A stretch of DNA of 64,000 nucleotides. It comes from Pseudomonas fluorescens HK44 (GTDB lineage Bacteria > Pseudomonadota > Gammaproteobacteria > Pseudomonadales > Pseudomonadaceae). The stretch lies in assembly GCF_000217955.3 (NCBI RefSeq), contig NZ_AFOY02000014.1:62001-126000 (forward strand). The letters are read 5' to 3'. Position numbers and translations under genes: made by a program. Positions 19,164-27,519 of this stretch are shown here, piece after piece (position 1 is the first letter of the stretch; every line of letters begins with the position of its first letter). The notes beneath the pieces were generated by a model that was not told the origin of the DNA, ran no database searches, and saw only the letters and a program-made list of their open reading frames with translations.

Positions 19164-20513
19164 TCACCACCACTGCGCCCGATGGGAACCCAATTCCCCG
19201 GCCGGGATCGCCCACTGCAACGGTGTGCCAGTGATCTTCAGCGGTACGTGCAACCGATGCGCCGGACCCCAGGAGGTCTGCTCAATCAACATTCCCTGAT
19301 CGTTGTCGTCTTCGGCCCGCAACGCCTCATCTGTCCCCGGCCCCTGTTCAACCAGCAACTTTGCCGTGCGCGCCAGTGACAATCGTGCCGAGCCACTGCG
19401 TCCGCTACTCAATCGCTCAGCCAACAACTTGATCGCACTGGCCGCCATCAGATAACCCGTGGCGTGGTCCAGCGCCTGAACCGGCAACGGCGTGGGTTTG
19501 TCCGCCTGCTTCCATACCATCCCCGCCTCGGCGATGCCGCTGCTCATTTGCACCAGGCTGTCGAAGCCCCGGCGGTTTTGCCAGGGGCCGCTCCAGCCGT
19601 ACGCATTGAGGCAAACGTCGATCAGACCGGGGGAGAGCTTTTGCCGTTCGGCGGCGCCGTAGCCGAGGCGTTCGAGGGCATTGGCGCGATAACCGTGGAG
19701 CAGAATGTCGGCGTCCTTGAGCAGGCTTTCAAATACCCCGCGATCGCTGCTGTTGTGCAGGTCCAGGCGGGCGCAGCGTTTGCCCAGGGTGACTTCCGGA
19801 ATCACTCCCGGTTCGTTCCACTGCGGTGGATCAATGCGCAGCACATCGGCACCCAACCCCGCGAGGAAACGGCTGGCCACGGGGCCGGCGAGGACACGGG
19901 TCAGGTCCAGCACCTTGATGCCCGCCAGCGGTTGCGCGACCGAACCTTGCCAGACTTTCGAGCGCTCGCTGCTGCCGGCGGAAAAATCAATCAGCGGCTC
20001 GGCGTTGACCGCCAACCCTTGAGGGTGGGACTGCCATTGTGGCCATGAGCGCATTTGCGCAGCGCAACCGCCGGCCTCGACTACCGCGTGTTCCAGATCT
20101 CTTTTGGCCCATTGAGCGACCTTGGCGGCCATCGCACTGCGATCAAAGCAGTGTCCCAGCACCTGCTCGGCGGCGCTGCGGTGATGGGGGGCATTGGTGT
20201 GCAGGCGAATCCAGCCATCGTTGGTTGCGTAGTCACCTGCGATGGAGTCCCACAAGGGGGGCACGCTCCAGCCCTGCGGGCGGATCGAGGTAGCGAACCA
20301 GAAGGAGGCAAGACGACGGTCGACTTCAAGGGCCGGTAAACGACCGGTCTGTTGCCGGAGCAATTCGCTGGCGGCCTGGCCGGCAGCCGCGATGCTGGCG
20401 CTGGCGAGGTCCGTTACGGCAAACGCCGAGGGCAGGGCGCCGTTCGAGGTAACGGTGATCGCGGTAGCGGGCAAGCCGAGCGCGGCTTGAATGGACGTCA
20501 GGAAATCAGTCAT
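19164..20513 (-). CDS. CoA-transferase family III (CaiB/BaiF)
   Basis: Class III CoA-transferase of 449 aa. The typical core GIKVLDLTRVLAGPVASRFLAGLGADVLRIDPP begins near residue 208, followed by LGKRCARLDLH and the FDSLVQMSSGIA region. The N-terminal 200 residues look like a divergent second half-domain, so the layout differs from the usual 390-400 aa single unit. The CoA donor and acceptor cannot be inferred. The ATG at 20513 has GGAGG about 10 nt upstream. It is flanked on both sides by REP doublets and has no metabolic neighbour on its strand. Confidence 0.8.
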   Translation of the reverse strand: MTDFLTSIQAALGLPATAITVTSNGALPSAFAVTDLASASIAAAGQAASELLRQQTGRLPALEVDRRLASFWFATSIRPQGWSVPPLWDSIAGDYATNDGWIRLHTNAPHHRSAAEQVLGHCFDRSAMAAKVAQWAKRDLEHAVVEAGGCAAQMRSWPQWQSHPQGLAVNAEPLIDFSAGSSERSKVWQGSVAQPLAGIKVLDLTRVLAGPVASRFLAGLGADVLRIDPPQWNEPGVIPEVTLGKRCARLDLHNSSDRGVFESLLKDADILLHGYRANALERLGYGAAERQKLSPGLIDVCLNAYGWSGPWQNRRGFDSLVQMSSGIAEAGMVWKQADKPTPLPVQALDHATGYLMAASAIKLLAERLSSGRSGSARLSLARTAKLLVEQGPGTDEALRAEDDNDQGMLIEQTSWGPAHRLHVPLKITGTPLQWAIPAGELGSHRAQWW

Positions 20514-20577
20514 CGAAGGCCCTCCGGAAGAGAGCACGAGCATAGTTCAAAAAACTGTCAGCCCGGATGAAATCCCC

Positions 20578-20670
20578 GTGTGGGAGCGAGCCTGCTCGCG
20601 ATGACGGTAGTACATTCAATATCAATGTCGACTGACCCATCGCTATCGCGAGCAGGCTCGCTCCCACAAG
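20578..20670. repeat. REP-like inverted doublet, family A
   Basis: GTGGGAGCGAGCCTGCTCGC and facing complement about 50 bp apart, between hemO and the CoA-transferase gene. The inner spacer resembles that of the doublet at 6769-6863 (ATGTCGACTGA in both). Confidence 0.9.
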
Positions 20671-20683
20671 GGATGGTGTTCCG

Positions 20684-21292
20684 TCAGGCCAGTTCGGGAG
20701 ATCTGGCGTAAGCCTGTTCCAGCAGCACGGTGAAGCGGTTGAAGGCGTCGATGGCGCCTTTCTCGATTGCGGCTTCTTCTTCGGCACTGAACTCAAGACC
20801 GTCGAGGGTTTTGACGAAGCGTTTCCAGCCTTCGGCGCGACCACCGGCTGGCTCTGCCAGGTGACGGGCACCGAAGGTTTCGCTCAGGCCCAGGCCCACG
20901 GCGCGCTTGATCAGGAACGCAGCACCGAGTTTCGACCCTTCGGAGACAAAGATCCAGCCCAGGGCCTCGGCCTTGCTCGGGCTGTTCACGGCGCCTGCCA
21001 CTGGGGCGGGGACGTCGGTTTCCAGGTCGGCGAGGTCAGCCCTGGCGGCGTCGGCGCGGCAACGCTGCGGCAGGTCCGGGACGATGACGATCAGTTCGGC
21101 ATCGTTGTACAGCGACACCAGTTCCGACTGGAACAGGTACTGGGCAACCACGAAGCGGGCGAAGGCGGCTTGGGTTTCGAACGGTGCGTGAGCTTTCACC
21201 AGGGCGTCGAGTTTGCTGTGCGGCAAGTGGGTGATCTGGTTCAAGCGTTGCGAGCGCAGGCTCGGGCGTTCAGAGGTTTGGGCAGCGGTCAT
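20684..21292 (-). CDS. hemO: Heme oxygenase (biliverdin-producing)
   Basis: Cytoplasmic enzyme that opens imported heme to biliverdin, CO and free iron. The protein is 202 aa and reads close to P. aeruginosa HemO/PigA: SLRSQRLN, proximal His H25 in LPHSKLD, the distal helix EALGWIFVSEGSKLGAAFL, and FGARHLAEPAGGRAEGWK. It lies 111 bp downstream of a TonB-dependent heme-type receptor on the same strand, so the locus takes heme from uptake to iron release. Iron control is expected from the Fur-like boxes upstream of the receptor and sigma-factor genes. Confidence 0.94.
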   Translation of the reverse strand: MTAAQTSERPSLRSQRLNQITHLPHSKLDALVKAHAPFETQAAFARFVVAQYLFQSELVSLYNDAELIVIVPDLPQRCRADAARADLADLETDVPAPVAGAVNSPSKAEALGWIFVSEGSKLGAAFLIKRAVGLGLSETFGARHLAEPAGGRAEGWKRFVKTLDGLEFSAEEEAAIEKGAIDAFNRFTVLLEQAYARSPELA

Positions 21293-21403
21293 GAAGAAGT
21301 CCTTGAGAATGAAAGGCGCGTTGTCACCAGACGAACCAGACGAGGCGGCAGCGTAAAAGTCCTCGGTGCGCTTCTATCCAAAAACGCAGCAAGGCTCGAT
21401 GAA

Positions 21404-23986
21404 TCAGATATCCCAGATCAGGTTGATCGCGAAGTTGCGGCCCGGCTCGGTGAGGCGATCAAGGTTGGCCGGGCTGAGCACGGCGGCTTCGCCGACACTG
21501 TCGTAACCGCGCACGTTGTCCCACTGCCAGTATTTCTTGTCGGCCAGGTTGTACACGCCAGCGCTGACGGTGACGTCGTCGCTCACTTTGTAGAAACCGC
21601 TCATGTCGACGACGCCATAGCCCGGTGTCTTGAACTGGCTGCTGACGCCGTCCGGCGATTTGAAGCTGCTGCTGTCGACAAGGTTTTTCTTCTGCACCAG
21701 GGTCCAGCTGAGCAAGGCACCGTAGTTGTCCTGGTCGTAACCCAGGCCGAACACGCCGGTCAGCGGGTTGACCGCGTTGAGCGGCTCGCCGGTGTCGTTG
21801 TTGCGACCGTGGGCATAAGCCACCGAGCCCCGGGTGTAGAGACCTTGCGGCGCGCCAAAGGTGTCGAGGTTCAGGCGGCCTTTGAGTTCGACGCCCTTGA
21901 TGGTCGCGTGCTTGATGTTGTTGCTCTGGAACGTCAGCTCGTTATAGCCCGGGGTGACGGCGTCTTCGTTGATGAAGTCGCGATATTTGTTATAGAACAC
22001 CGCCACATCGAAGTGGCCGGACTCGAAGTTGCCACGCAGGCCGGTCTCGTAGCTCTGGCTTTTTTCCGGCCCCAGATTCGGGTTCGGTTTCACGCGGTAG
22101 CCGGTGGTGGTGTTTTCGAAACGGCCGTACAGCGCCTTGGCGGTCGGGGTACGGAAACCTTCGGCGTACTGACCGTACCCGGTGTAGTGGTCGGTCAGGG
22201 CGTAGGTCAGGCCGAACTTGGGCGATACGCGATGCCAGGTCTTGTTCTCGTCGCTGACCGTGCCTTTGCCGTCGGCGGCCACAGTGTTGAGGAACTCCTG
22301 GGTGATGTGCGGCTTGAGCTGGGTGTAGTCGTAGCGCAGGCCCGGCAGGAAGGTCCATTTGTCCCAACTGATCTGATCCTGGGCGAACAGGCTGTAGGTG
22401 TTGATGGTCGGGTCCGGGAAGTCGCTGGATTTTTTCAGTACGTCGGTGGGGCTGATGGCGCCGATTTGTCGGCAACTGCCGAACACCGTCAGGCACGTTC
22501 CGCTGCCGCTGCGCGAACCGGTGACTTTCTCTTGCTTGATGGTGGTGCCGTACGTCAGCAGGTGGCCGGTTTCACCGAGGCTGAAGGCCTTGTCCAGCTG
22601 TGCGTCGAATACCCACTGCCGCTCTTCATAGAGCGTATCGCGTGAGCGCATCACATTGCGGCCTGGAGAGCGGGCACTGAGTGGAACGTAGTAGTTTTCC
22701 AGGGTGCTCTGATCGGTCTTGGCGATCTGGTAGTTCAGGCTCCACTTGAGGTGATCGACCAGCAAGGAGTCGAGGGCGAAGCTGTTTTCCAGGCCGAAGC
22801 GTTCGCGGGTGATGGTGTCGTTACCGGTGCGCGAGCGGTACATGCCCATTGGCTGGCCATTGTTGAACGGGCCACCGACGGCACTTCGCTGGTCGGTGTC
22901 GCGGTCGTCCTTGTACTTCTCGTAGGTCAGGCCCAGGCGCGCGTCATCGGCGTAATTCCAGCCGGCTTTGGCCAACAGGTTGGTGGTGCGTACGTCCTCA
23001 GGGTTGGCGGCGGTGCGATTCAGTCCCGTGCCGTTGTGGCTGCCGAAGGATTCGGTTTCATGACCGTCGCGCTGGCTGAAATGCAGCAAGCCGTCGAACT
23101 GCTCGGCGCGCCCTGCGACGGTGGCGGATTTCAGCCAGCTGTCGTCGGCAGAGTTGTAGCCGGTTTTCAGGCGGGCGCCGACGTCTTTGCCGGGCTTGAT
23201 GATGTCGTCCGGGTCGAGGGTGAAGTAGCTGACCGCACCGCCGATGGCGTTGCTGCCGTAGAGCACCGACGCCGGGCCGCGGAGGATTTCCACGCGTTTG
23301 ATGATTTCCGGGTCGACATAGTTGCGCTGGGTCTTGGCGTACGGACCGTTGAAGAAACCGTTGGGCACTTCGACGCCATCGACCTGCGTCAGGATCCGGT
23401 TACCGTCGATACCGCGAATGTTGTACCCGCTGATGCCACCACGGGTGCCGGTGCCGCCGACCGAAACACCCGGTTCGTAGCGCACCAGTTCCTTGATGGT
23501 GTTGACGTTGTTGCGGTCCAGCTCTTCACGAGTGTGCACGGTGACGGTGCTCGGCACACTGTCGACGCTCTGCTCCTGACGGGTGGCGCTGATGGTCATT
23601 TGTTGCAGGGAGAGGGGCCCGCCGGCACTGCGTTTTTCCAGCACGATGTTGTGATTGCCCAGTTTGCGATAGTTCAGGTTGGTCCCCACCAACAGGCGAT
23701 CGAGGGCTTTTTCCGGGGGCAGCGAGCCGTGTACGCCCGGCGAGGCGACGCCTTCAGCCAGTTCGGCCGGCAAGCCGACCTGCCAGCCGGTTACGGCGGT
23801 AAAGGCATTTAGTGCCGACACCAGTGGCTGCTGGGCAATCGCGAACGAGTAGTCGCCCATGTTACGACTCGGTTGTTCGGCGGTGGCGGCCATGACCTGT
23901 GCAGTGCCGGCCAACAGAATGGCGGCAGTCAGCAGGGACAGCACGCAGGAAGGTGAAGAGGACCGGCGGGTAAGGCGAGAGGACAT
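21404..23986 (-). CDS. TonB-dependent heme/hemoglobin receptor with STN signalling domain
   Basis: Outer-membrane receptor of 860 aa. It has a signal peptide (cleavage near AQVMA-ATA, about residue 34), an STN domain (about 45-110) that contacts the anti-sigma factor, a plug (about 130-240, with RGIDGNRILTQVDGVEVP and RVEILRGPASVLYGSNAIGG) and a 22-strand-type barrel. It belongs to the hemoglobin/transferrin/lactoferrin receptor group, and with hemO next door heme is the likely ligand. The layout matches Hxu-type cell-surface signalling. The ATG at 23986 has GGAG about 10 nt upstream; a GTG at 24007 is less likely. The chain ends in Ile rather than the usual aromatic. Confidence 0.9.
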   Translation of the reverse strand: MSSRLTRRSSSPSCVLSLLTAAILLAGTAQVMAATAEQPSRNMGDYSFAIAQQPLVSALNAFTAVTGWQVGLPAELAEGVASPGVHGSLPPEKALDRLLVGTNLNYRKLGNHNIVLEKRSAGGPLSLQQMTISATRQEQSVDSVPSTVTVHTREELDRNNVNTIKELVRYEPGVSVGGTGTRGGISGYNIRGIDGNRILTQVDGVEVPNGFFNGPYAKTQRNYVDPEIIKRVEILRGPASVLYGSNAIGGAVSYFTLDPDDIIKPGKDVGARLKTGYNSADDSWLKSATVAGRAEQFDGLLHFSQRDGHETESFGSHNGTGLNRTAANPEDVRTTNLLAKAGWNYADDARLGLTYEKYKDDRDTDQRSAVGGPFNNGQPMGMYRSRTGNDTITRERFGLENSFALDSLLVDHLKWSLNYQIAKTDQSTLENYYVPLSARSPGRNVMRSRDTLYEERQWVFDAQLDKAFSLGETGHLLTYGTTIKQEKVTGSRSGSGTCLTVFGSCRQIGAISPTDVLKKSSDFPDPTINTYSLFAQDQISWDKWTFLPGLRYDYTQLKPHITQEFLNTVAADGKGTVSDENKTWHRVSPKFGLTYALTDHYTGYGQYAEGFRTPTAKALYGRFENTTTGYRVKPNPNLGPEKSQSYETGLRGNFESGHFDVAVFYNKYRDFINEDAVTPGYNELTFQSNNIKHATIKGVELKGRLNLDTFGAPQGLYTRGSVAYAHGRNNDTGEPLNAVNPLTGVFGLGYDQDNYGALLSWTLVQKKNLVDSSSFKSPDGVSSQFKTPGYGVVDMSGFYKVSDDVTVSAGVYNLADKKYWQWDNVRGYDSVGEAAVLSPANLDRLTEPGRNFAINLIWDI

Positions 23987-24090
23987 CGATAGCGCTCCGT
24001 GTCGCACGAATCTTATAGGTGCAGATTTGCATCAGAGATGCGAATCAATTGCATTAGCTATAACGAGACGAGCGATGAAACGTTATCGAG

Positions 24091-24105
24091 TAAAAATAAT
24101 TCTCA
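24091..24105 (-). promoter_or_regulatory. Fur-like box upstream of the heme receptor
   Basis: The minus strand reads TGAGAAT-T-ATTTTTA, which fits the 7-1-7 Fur model TGATAAT-N-ATTATCA at 11 of 14 positions. It lies about 105 bp upstream of the receptor start, in the gap after the fecR-like gene. Confidence 0.5.
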
Positions 24106-24106
24106 T

Positions 24107-25078
24107 TTAGTTCAGGATCATCAGCGCCGGAAATTCCTCGAGCCTGGCCGAGGTGATGTGGGCCAGCGAGCGAACCACGTCCAGCGGTTGGTCGAGACGG
24201 TAATTACCGGTCACTGCGACGTTGGCCAACTGTTCATTGGTGTTGATGATCCAGCCCGGGTAGTAGCGACGAAGTTCCGCCAGCACCTGGCTCAATGGGC
24301 AGTTTTCGAACACCAGTCGGCCCTGCACCCAGGCCAGATCGGTCGCCGGGTCGAGTCTGGCCGGTTGATCGAAACCATTGGGGCCGATACGAATGCTTTC
24401 GCCCGCGCTCAAGCGCACGCGGGCGTTGCTGTGGGTGGTGCGCAAGTCGACGTCGCCGCGTTGCACGCGAACCTGCGCGATGCCGTCCAGGTAACGCACG
24501 GCAAAAGTAGTGTCCTGCACGCTGGCCGTGACCGGACCGGCGTCGATTTCCAGCGGCAAGCCGCGATTGGCCGCGACCTCGAAATAGGCCTCGCCCTGAT
24601 ACAGGCGGGCGATGCGTTGCTGGTCGTTGATGGTGCTGGAAAACGCCGAATCGGTGTTCAGCAGAACCTTTGAACCGTCCTTCAGTTGCAGGCGCTGACG
24701 CTCGCCAACCGCGGTCAGATGATCCGCCTGAATCCGCATCGGCAGGTTGCTGAAACTGAACAGCCCGAGGATCAACACCGCCGCCATGGCCAGTGGTTTC
24801 CAGTGTGGGCGCAGTCGACCAGCTTTTGCGACCTTGCGTTTGGTCGTGCTCAAACCCAGCGCGGCTTGCGCGACCTGCGGCCCGTTCCAGATCGCCTGAG
24901 CCTTGGCGAATGCCTCAGCGTTCTGCGGGGCGGCGGCGAGCCAATGGTGGAATTCGCGGGTTCGTTGTTCGCTCGGACTGTCCAGCATGATCAGCCAGTC
25001 CAGCGTCTGATCCATGGCGCTGCTGCTGACTGAATCCCGCGCCGGGGTTGGCGGGTGGGAAGGTGGGCTGTCCGTCAC
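24107..25078 (-). CDS. FecR-family anti-sigma factor / signal transducer
   Basis: Inner-membrane regulator of 323 aa. The N-terminal cytoplasmic sigma-binding domain (about 20-70) carries WLIMLDSP and FHHWLAAAPQNAEAF, a transmembrane helix follows (about 94-112, MAAVLILGLFSF), and then a periplasmic FecR domain with GERQRLQLKDGSKVLLNTDS and a C-terminal STN-interaction region. I chose the GTG at 25078 (RBS GAGGAA); the extra 50 upstream codons have no family similarity. It sits between the ECF sigma factor and the receptor, in the standard FecI-FecR-FecA order. Confidence 0.92.
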   Translation of the reverse strand: MTDSPPSHPPTPARDSVSSSAMDQTLDWLIMLDSPSEQRTREFHHWLAAAPQNAEAFAKAQAIWNGPQVAQAALGLSTTKRKVAKAGRLRPHWKPLAMAAVLILGLFSFSNLPMRIQADHLTAVGERQRLQLKDGSKVLLNTDSAFSSTINDQQRIARLYQGEAYFEVAANRGLPLEIDAGPVTASVQDTTFAVRYLDGIAQVRVQRGDVDLRTTHSNARVRLSAGESIRIGPNGFDQPARLDPATDLAWVQGRLVFENCPLSQVLAELRRYYPGWIINTNEQLANVAVTGNYRLDQPLDVVRSLAHITSARLEEFPALMILN

Positions 25079-25196
25079 GGGTGTTCCTCGGCCGCGTCTG
25101 CGCGCGGCTGATTTTTGATAGGGAGCGTGCAAACGTCGGCTAAGGGTAGCAAAGCCTGAGTCATGACGCCGTTGTGCGAAATAATGGCTGGCAGAC

Positions 25197-25715
25197 TCAG
25201 TGCTCGTTGAGGCGATCAGCGACACCAACGCAGATCGCCATGATCAGCTTCAGGTCTTTTTGCACGGTGCTCAAGGACACGCTGAGCTGTTCGGCGATTT
25301 CCAGATAGCTGTGCCCGTGCAGGCGGCTGAGGATGAAGACTTGCTGTTGGCGCGGGGTAAGTTGGCTGAGGCTGATGTTCAAGCGTTCGAGCAACTGTTC
25401 GGCGTGGGCGGCGTCCTCGGCACTGCTGAGCGGCGCGGCGATGCTTTGCATGACGTCCAGCGGAACGCCTTCGAGCATCGTTCGGGACTGAATGCGCCGT
25501 GCGCGCAGATGGTCCAGCGCCAGGTTGCGGGCGGTTTGAAACACGAAAGGTTCGAGGTGGTCGATGGCCCGTTCACTTAACGCGCGGGCCACTCGCAGGT
25601 AGGTTTCCTGCAAGAGGTCCTCGGCGGTGCTGTGGTTGTTGACCATCCGCTCCAGGGTCCGCAGCAGCGAGACCCGCTGCGCGAGGAAGACATGGTTGAA
25701 GCGCGATTGACTCAC
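25197..25715 (-). CDS. ECF sigma factor, FecI family
   Basis: RNA polymerase sigma factor of 172 aa. Region 2 is about residues 10-77 (AEDLLQETYLRVARAL, FVFQTARNLALDHLRARR) and region 4 is about 108-160 (LTPRQQQVFILSRLHGHSYLEIAEQLSVSLSTV). The start is GTG at 25715. It should transcribe the receptor gene when the receptor senses its ligand. A near-perfect Fur box lies 28 bp upstream, so iron starvation is the primary trigger. Confidence 0.94.
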   Translation of the reverse strand: MSQSRFNHVFLAQRVSLLRTLERMVNNHSTAEDLLQETYLRVARALSERAIDHLEPFVFQTARNLALDHLRARRIQSRTMLEGVPLDVMQSIAAPLSSAEDAAHAEQLLERLNISLSQLTPRQQQVFILSRLHGHSYLEIAEQLSVSLSTVQKDLKLIMAICVGVADRLNEH

Positions 25716-25742
25716 AGTAGGACCTGATCCATTTCAAGCAAA

Positions 25743-25757
25743 TGATAATGCTTATCA
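25743..25757 (-). promoter_or_regulatory. Fur box upstream of the ECF sigma gene
   Basis: TGATAATGCTTATCA, a 15-bp palindrome matching the 7-1-7 Fur consensus TGATAAT-N-ATTATCA at 13 of 14 positions. It lies 28 bp from the sigma-factor start codon. Confidence 0.87.
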
Positions 25758-25790
25758 TCTACGCGAAAGGTCAAGCGCTACCGGTGAGAA

Positions 25791-26255
25791 TTATTGGCGG
25801 CCTTGCAGGTACGCCGGGTAATCGGGGATCCGGTACGCGTGCGGCTGATCCATCAGCGGGCTGCTGAGCAGGTAGTCGGCGCTGCATTCATTACACGCGA
25901 CCGGAATGTTCCAGACCGCCGCGACCCGTAGCAACGCCTTGATGTCCGGATCGTGAGGTTGCGGCTCGAACGGGTCCCAGAAGAACACCAGCATGTCGAC
26001 CCGCTGCTCGGCGATTCGCGCGCCGAGCTGTTGATCGCCGCCCAGCGGGCCGCTGATCATGCTTTCAACGGGCAGACCCAGGCGTTTGCTCAACAGCATC
26101 CCGGTGGTGCCGGTGGCCACAAGCTCGTGTTGGGCGAGCTTGTCCTTCTGCCGCTCGGCCCAGTCCAGCAAGAACACTTTGCAGTGGTCATGGGCAACCA
26201 GGGCGATGCGTTTGTGCGCCGCCATGGTTTTTTGGGTAAAGCTGATACCGATCAT
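25791..26255 (-). CDS. mgsA: Methylglyoxal synthase
   Basis: Converts dihydroxyacetone phosphate to methylglyoxal and phosphate. The protein is 154 aa against about 152 in E. coli. Motifs are IALVAHDHCK (about residue 16-25), TGTTG phosphate contacts (about 48-52), SGPLGGDQQLGA (about 68-79) and FFWDPFEPQPHDPDIKAL (about 92-109). The ATG at 26255 has GGAG upstream. It lies 38 bp downstream of gap on the same strand and may be co-transcribed, which would tie triose-phosphate overflow to the Gap step. Confidence 0.94.
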   Translation of the reverse strand: MIGISFTQKTMAAHKRIALVAHDHCKVFLLDWAERQKDKLAQHELVATGTTGMLLSKRLGLPVESMISGPLGGDQQLGARIAEQRVDMLVFFWDPFEPQPHDPDIKALLRVAAVWNIPVACNECSADYLLSSPLMDQPHAYRIPDYPAYLQGRQ

Positions 26256-26293
26256 CGGCGACTGCTCCGACGTTAATGTAGGGGCAATCGGCC

Positions 26294-27295
26294 TTATTCG
26301 GCGTTGCACAGGGCGAGGCAGTTATCGAGCATGCGGTTGGAGAAACCCCATTCGTTGTCGTACCAGGCCAGCACCTTGAGCAGCTTGCCGCTGGACTTGG
26401 TGTGGTTGGCATCGAAAATCGACGACAACGGGTTGTGATTGAAGTCGCTGGAAACCAGCGGCAGGGTGTTGTAGCCGAGGATCTTCGAGTGCTGGCTGGC
26501 TTCTTTGAGCAATGCGTTGACCTCGTCAGCACTGGCTTCGCGCTTGAGCTGCACGGTCAGGTCCACCAGCGACACGTTGATCACCGGCACGCGCACCGAC
26601 ATACCGGTCAGTTTGCCGGCCAGTTCCGGCAGCACCAGGCCCACCGCTTCGGCGGCGCCGGTCTTGCTCGGGATCATGTTCTGGGTAGCCGAACGGGCAC
26701 GGTACGGGTCGACGTGGTAGACATCGGTCAGATGCTGGTCGTTGGTGTAGGCGTGGATGGTGGTCATCAGACCGCTCTCGATGCCCAGCTCGCGGTGCAA
26801 CACCTGAGCCACCGGGGCCAGGCAGTTGGTGGTGCACGACGCATTGGAAATGATCTGGTGCGATTGGCGCAGGATGTCGTGGTTGACCCCGTACACCACG
26901 GTGGCGTCGGCGCCTTTGGCCGGGGCCGAGATAATCACTTTGCGCGCGCCGGCGCTAATATGGGCGGCGGCTTTGGCACGGTCGGTGAACAGACCGGTGC
27001 ATTCGAACACGACGTCGACCTTCTCGGCAGCCCACGGCAAATCGGCCGGGTTGCGAATCGCGCTGACCGAAATCCGGTCGCCGTTGACGGTCAGGCTTTC
27101 CTGATCGTGCTGCACATCGGCATCGAAGGTGCCGTGCACGGTGTCGTACTTGAGCAGGTGGGCATTTATCGAGCTATCGCCCAAATCGTTGATGGCGACG
27201 ATCTGCAAATCCTGACGGTAGCCTTGGGTATACAGTGCGCGAAGGACATTGCGGCCAATGCGGCCAAAACCATTGATTGCAATTCGTAGAGTCAT
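26294..27295 (-). CDS. gap: Glyceraldehyde-3-phosphate dehydrogenase, type I
   Basis: Oxidises glyceraldehyde-3-phosphate to 1,3-bisphosphoglycerate with NAD. The protein is 333 aa with the Rossmann start [16 protein letters not shown] and catalytic C154 in [12 protein letters not shown]. It is divergent from edd across a 224-bp gap holding two HexR-type operators. As in other pseudomonads it serves the glyceraldehyde-3-phosphate made by the Entner-Doudoroff route and belongs to the HexR regulon. The usual symbol is gap or gap-1. Confidence 0.96.
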   Translation of the reverse strand: MTLRIAINGFGRIGRNVLRALYTQGYRQDLQIVAINDLGDSSINAHLLKYDTVHGTFDADVQHDQESLTVNGDRISVSAIRNPADLPWAAEKVDVVFECTGLFTDRAKAAAHISAGARKVIISAPAKGADATVVYGVNHDILRQSHQIISNASCTTNCLAPVAQVLHRELGIESGLMTTIHAYTNDQHLTDVYHVDPYRARSATQNMIPSKTGAAEAVGLVLPELAGKLTGMSVRVPVINVSLVDLTVQLKREASADEVNALLKEASQHSKILGYNTLPLVSSDFNHNPLSSIFDANHTKSSGKLLKVLAWYDNEWGFSNRMLDNCLALCNAE

Positions 27296-27320
27296 CTGAA
27301 AAGCGCCTTCGTCATATTTG

Positions 27321-27335
27321 TTGTTGGAATTACAA
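27321..27335. promoter_or_regulatory. HexR operator, gap-proximal
   Basis: TTGTTGGAATTACAA fits the TTGT-N7-ACAA HexR palindrome exactly. It lies 26 bp upstream of the gap start codon, in the divergent gap/edd intergenic region. Confidence 0.76.
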
Positions 27336-27382
27336 GATTATTCGCAAAAAAATAGAAAACAAGCCTTTTTAGTGGCAATATT

Positions 27383-27397
27383 TTGTTTTATCTACAA
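27383..27397. promoter_or_regulatory. HexR operator, edd-side
   Basis: TTGTTTTATCTACAA fits TTGT-N7-ACAA exactly. It lies about 48 bp from the first operator, centre 62 bp, and 123 bp upstream of edd. KDPG would release HexR and open both promoters. Confidence 0.76.
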
Positions 27398-27519
27398 CGA
27401 GTGACCTGAATCAACTGGTCCGAGTGGTCAAGAAAACCGTCAGCGCGTCACGCGTCGATGCCTCTTGATCAGCATAGACACGAACAGGTCGCCACATCCG
27501 TTAACCTGGAGTTCTACAC

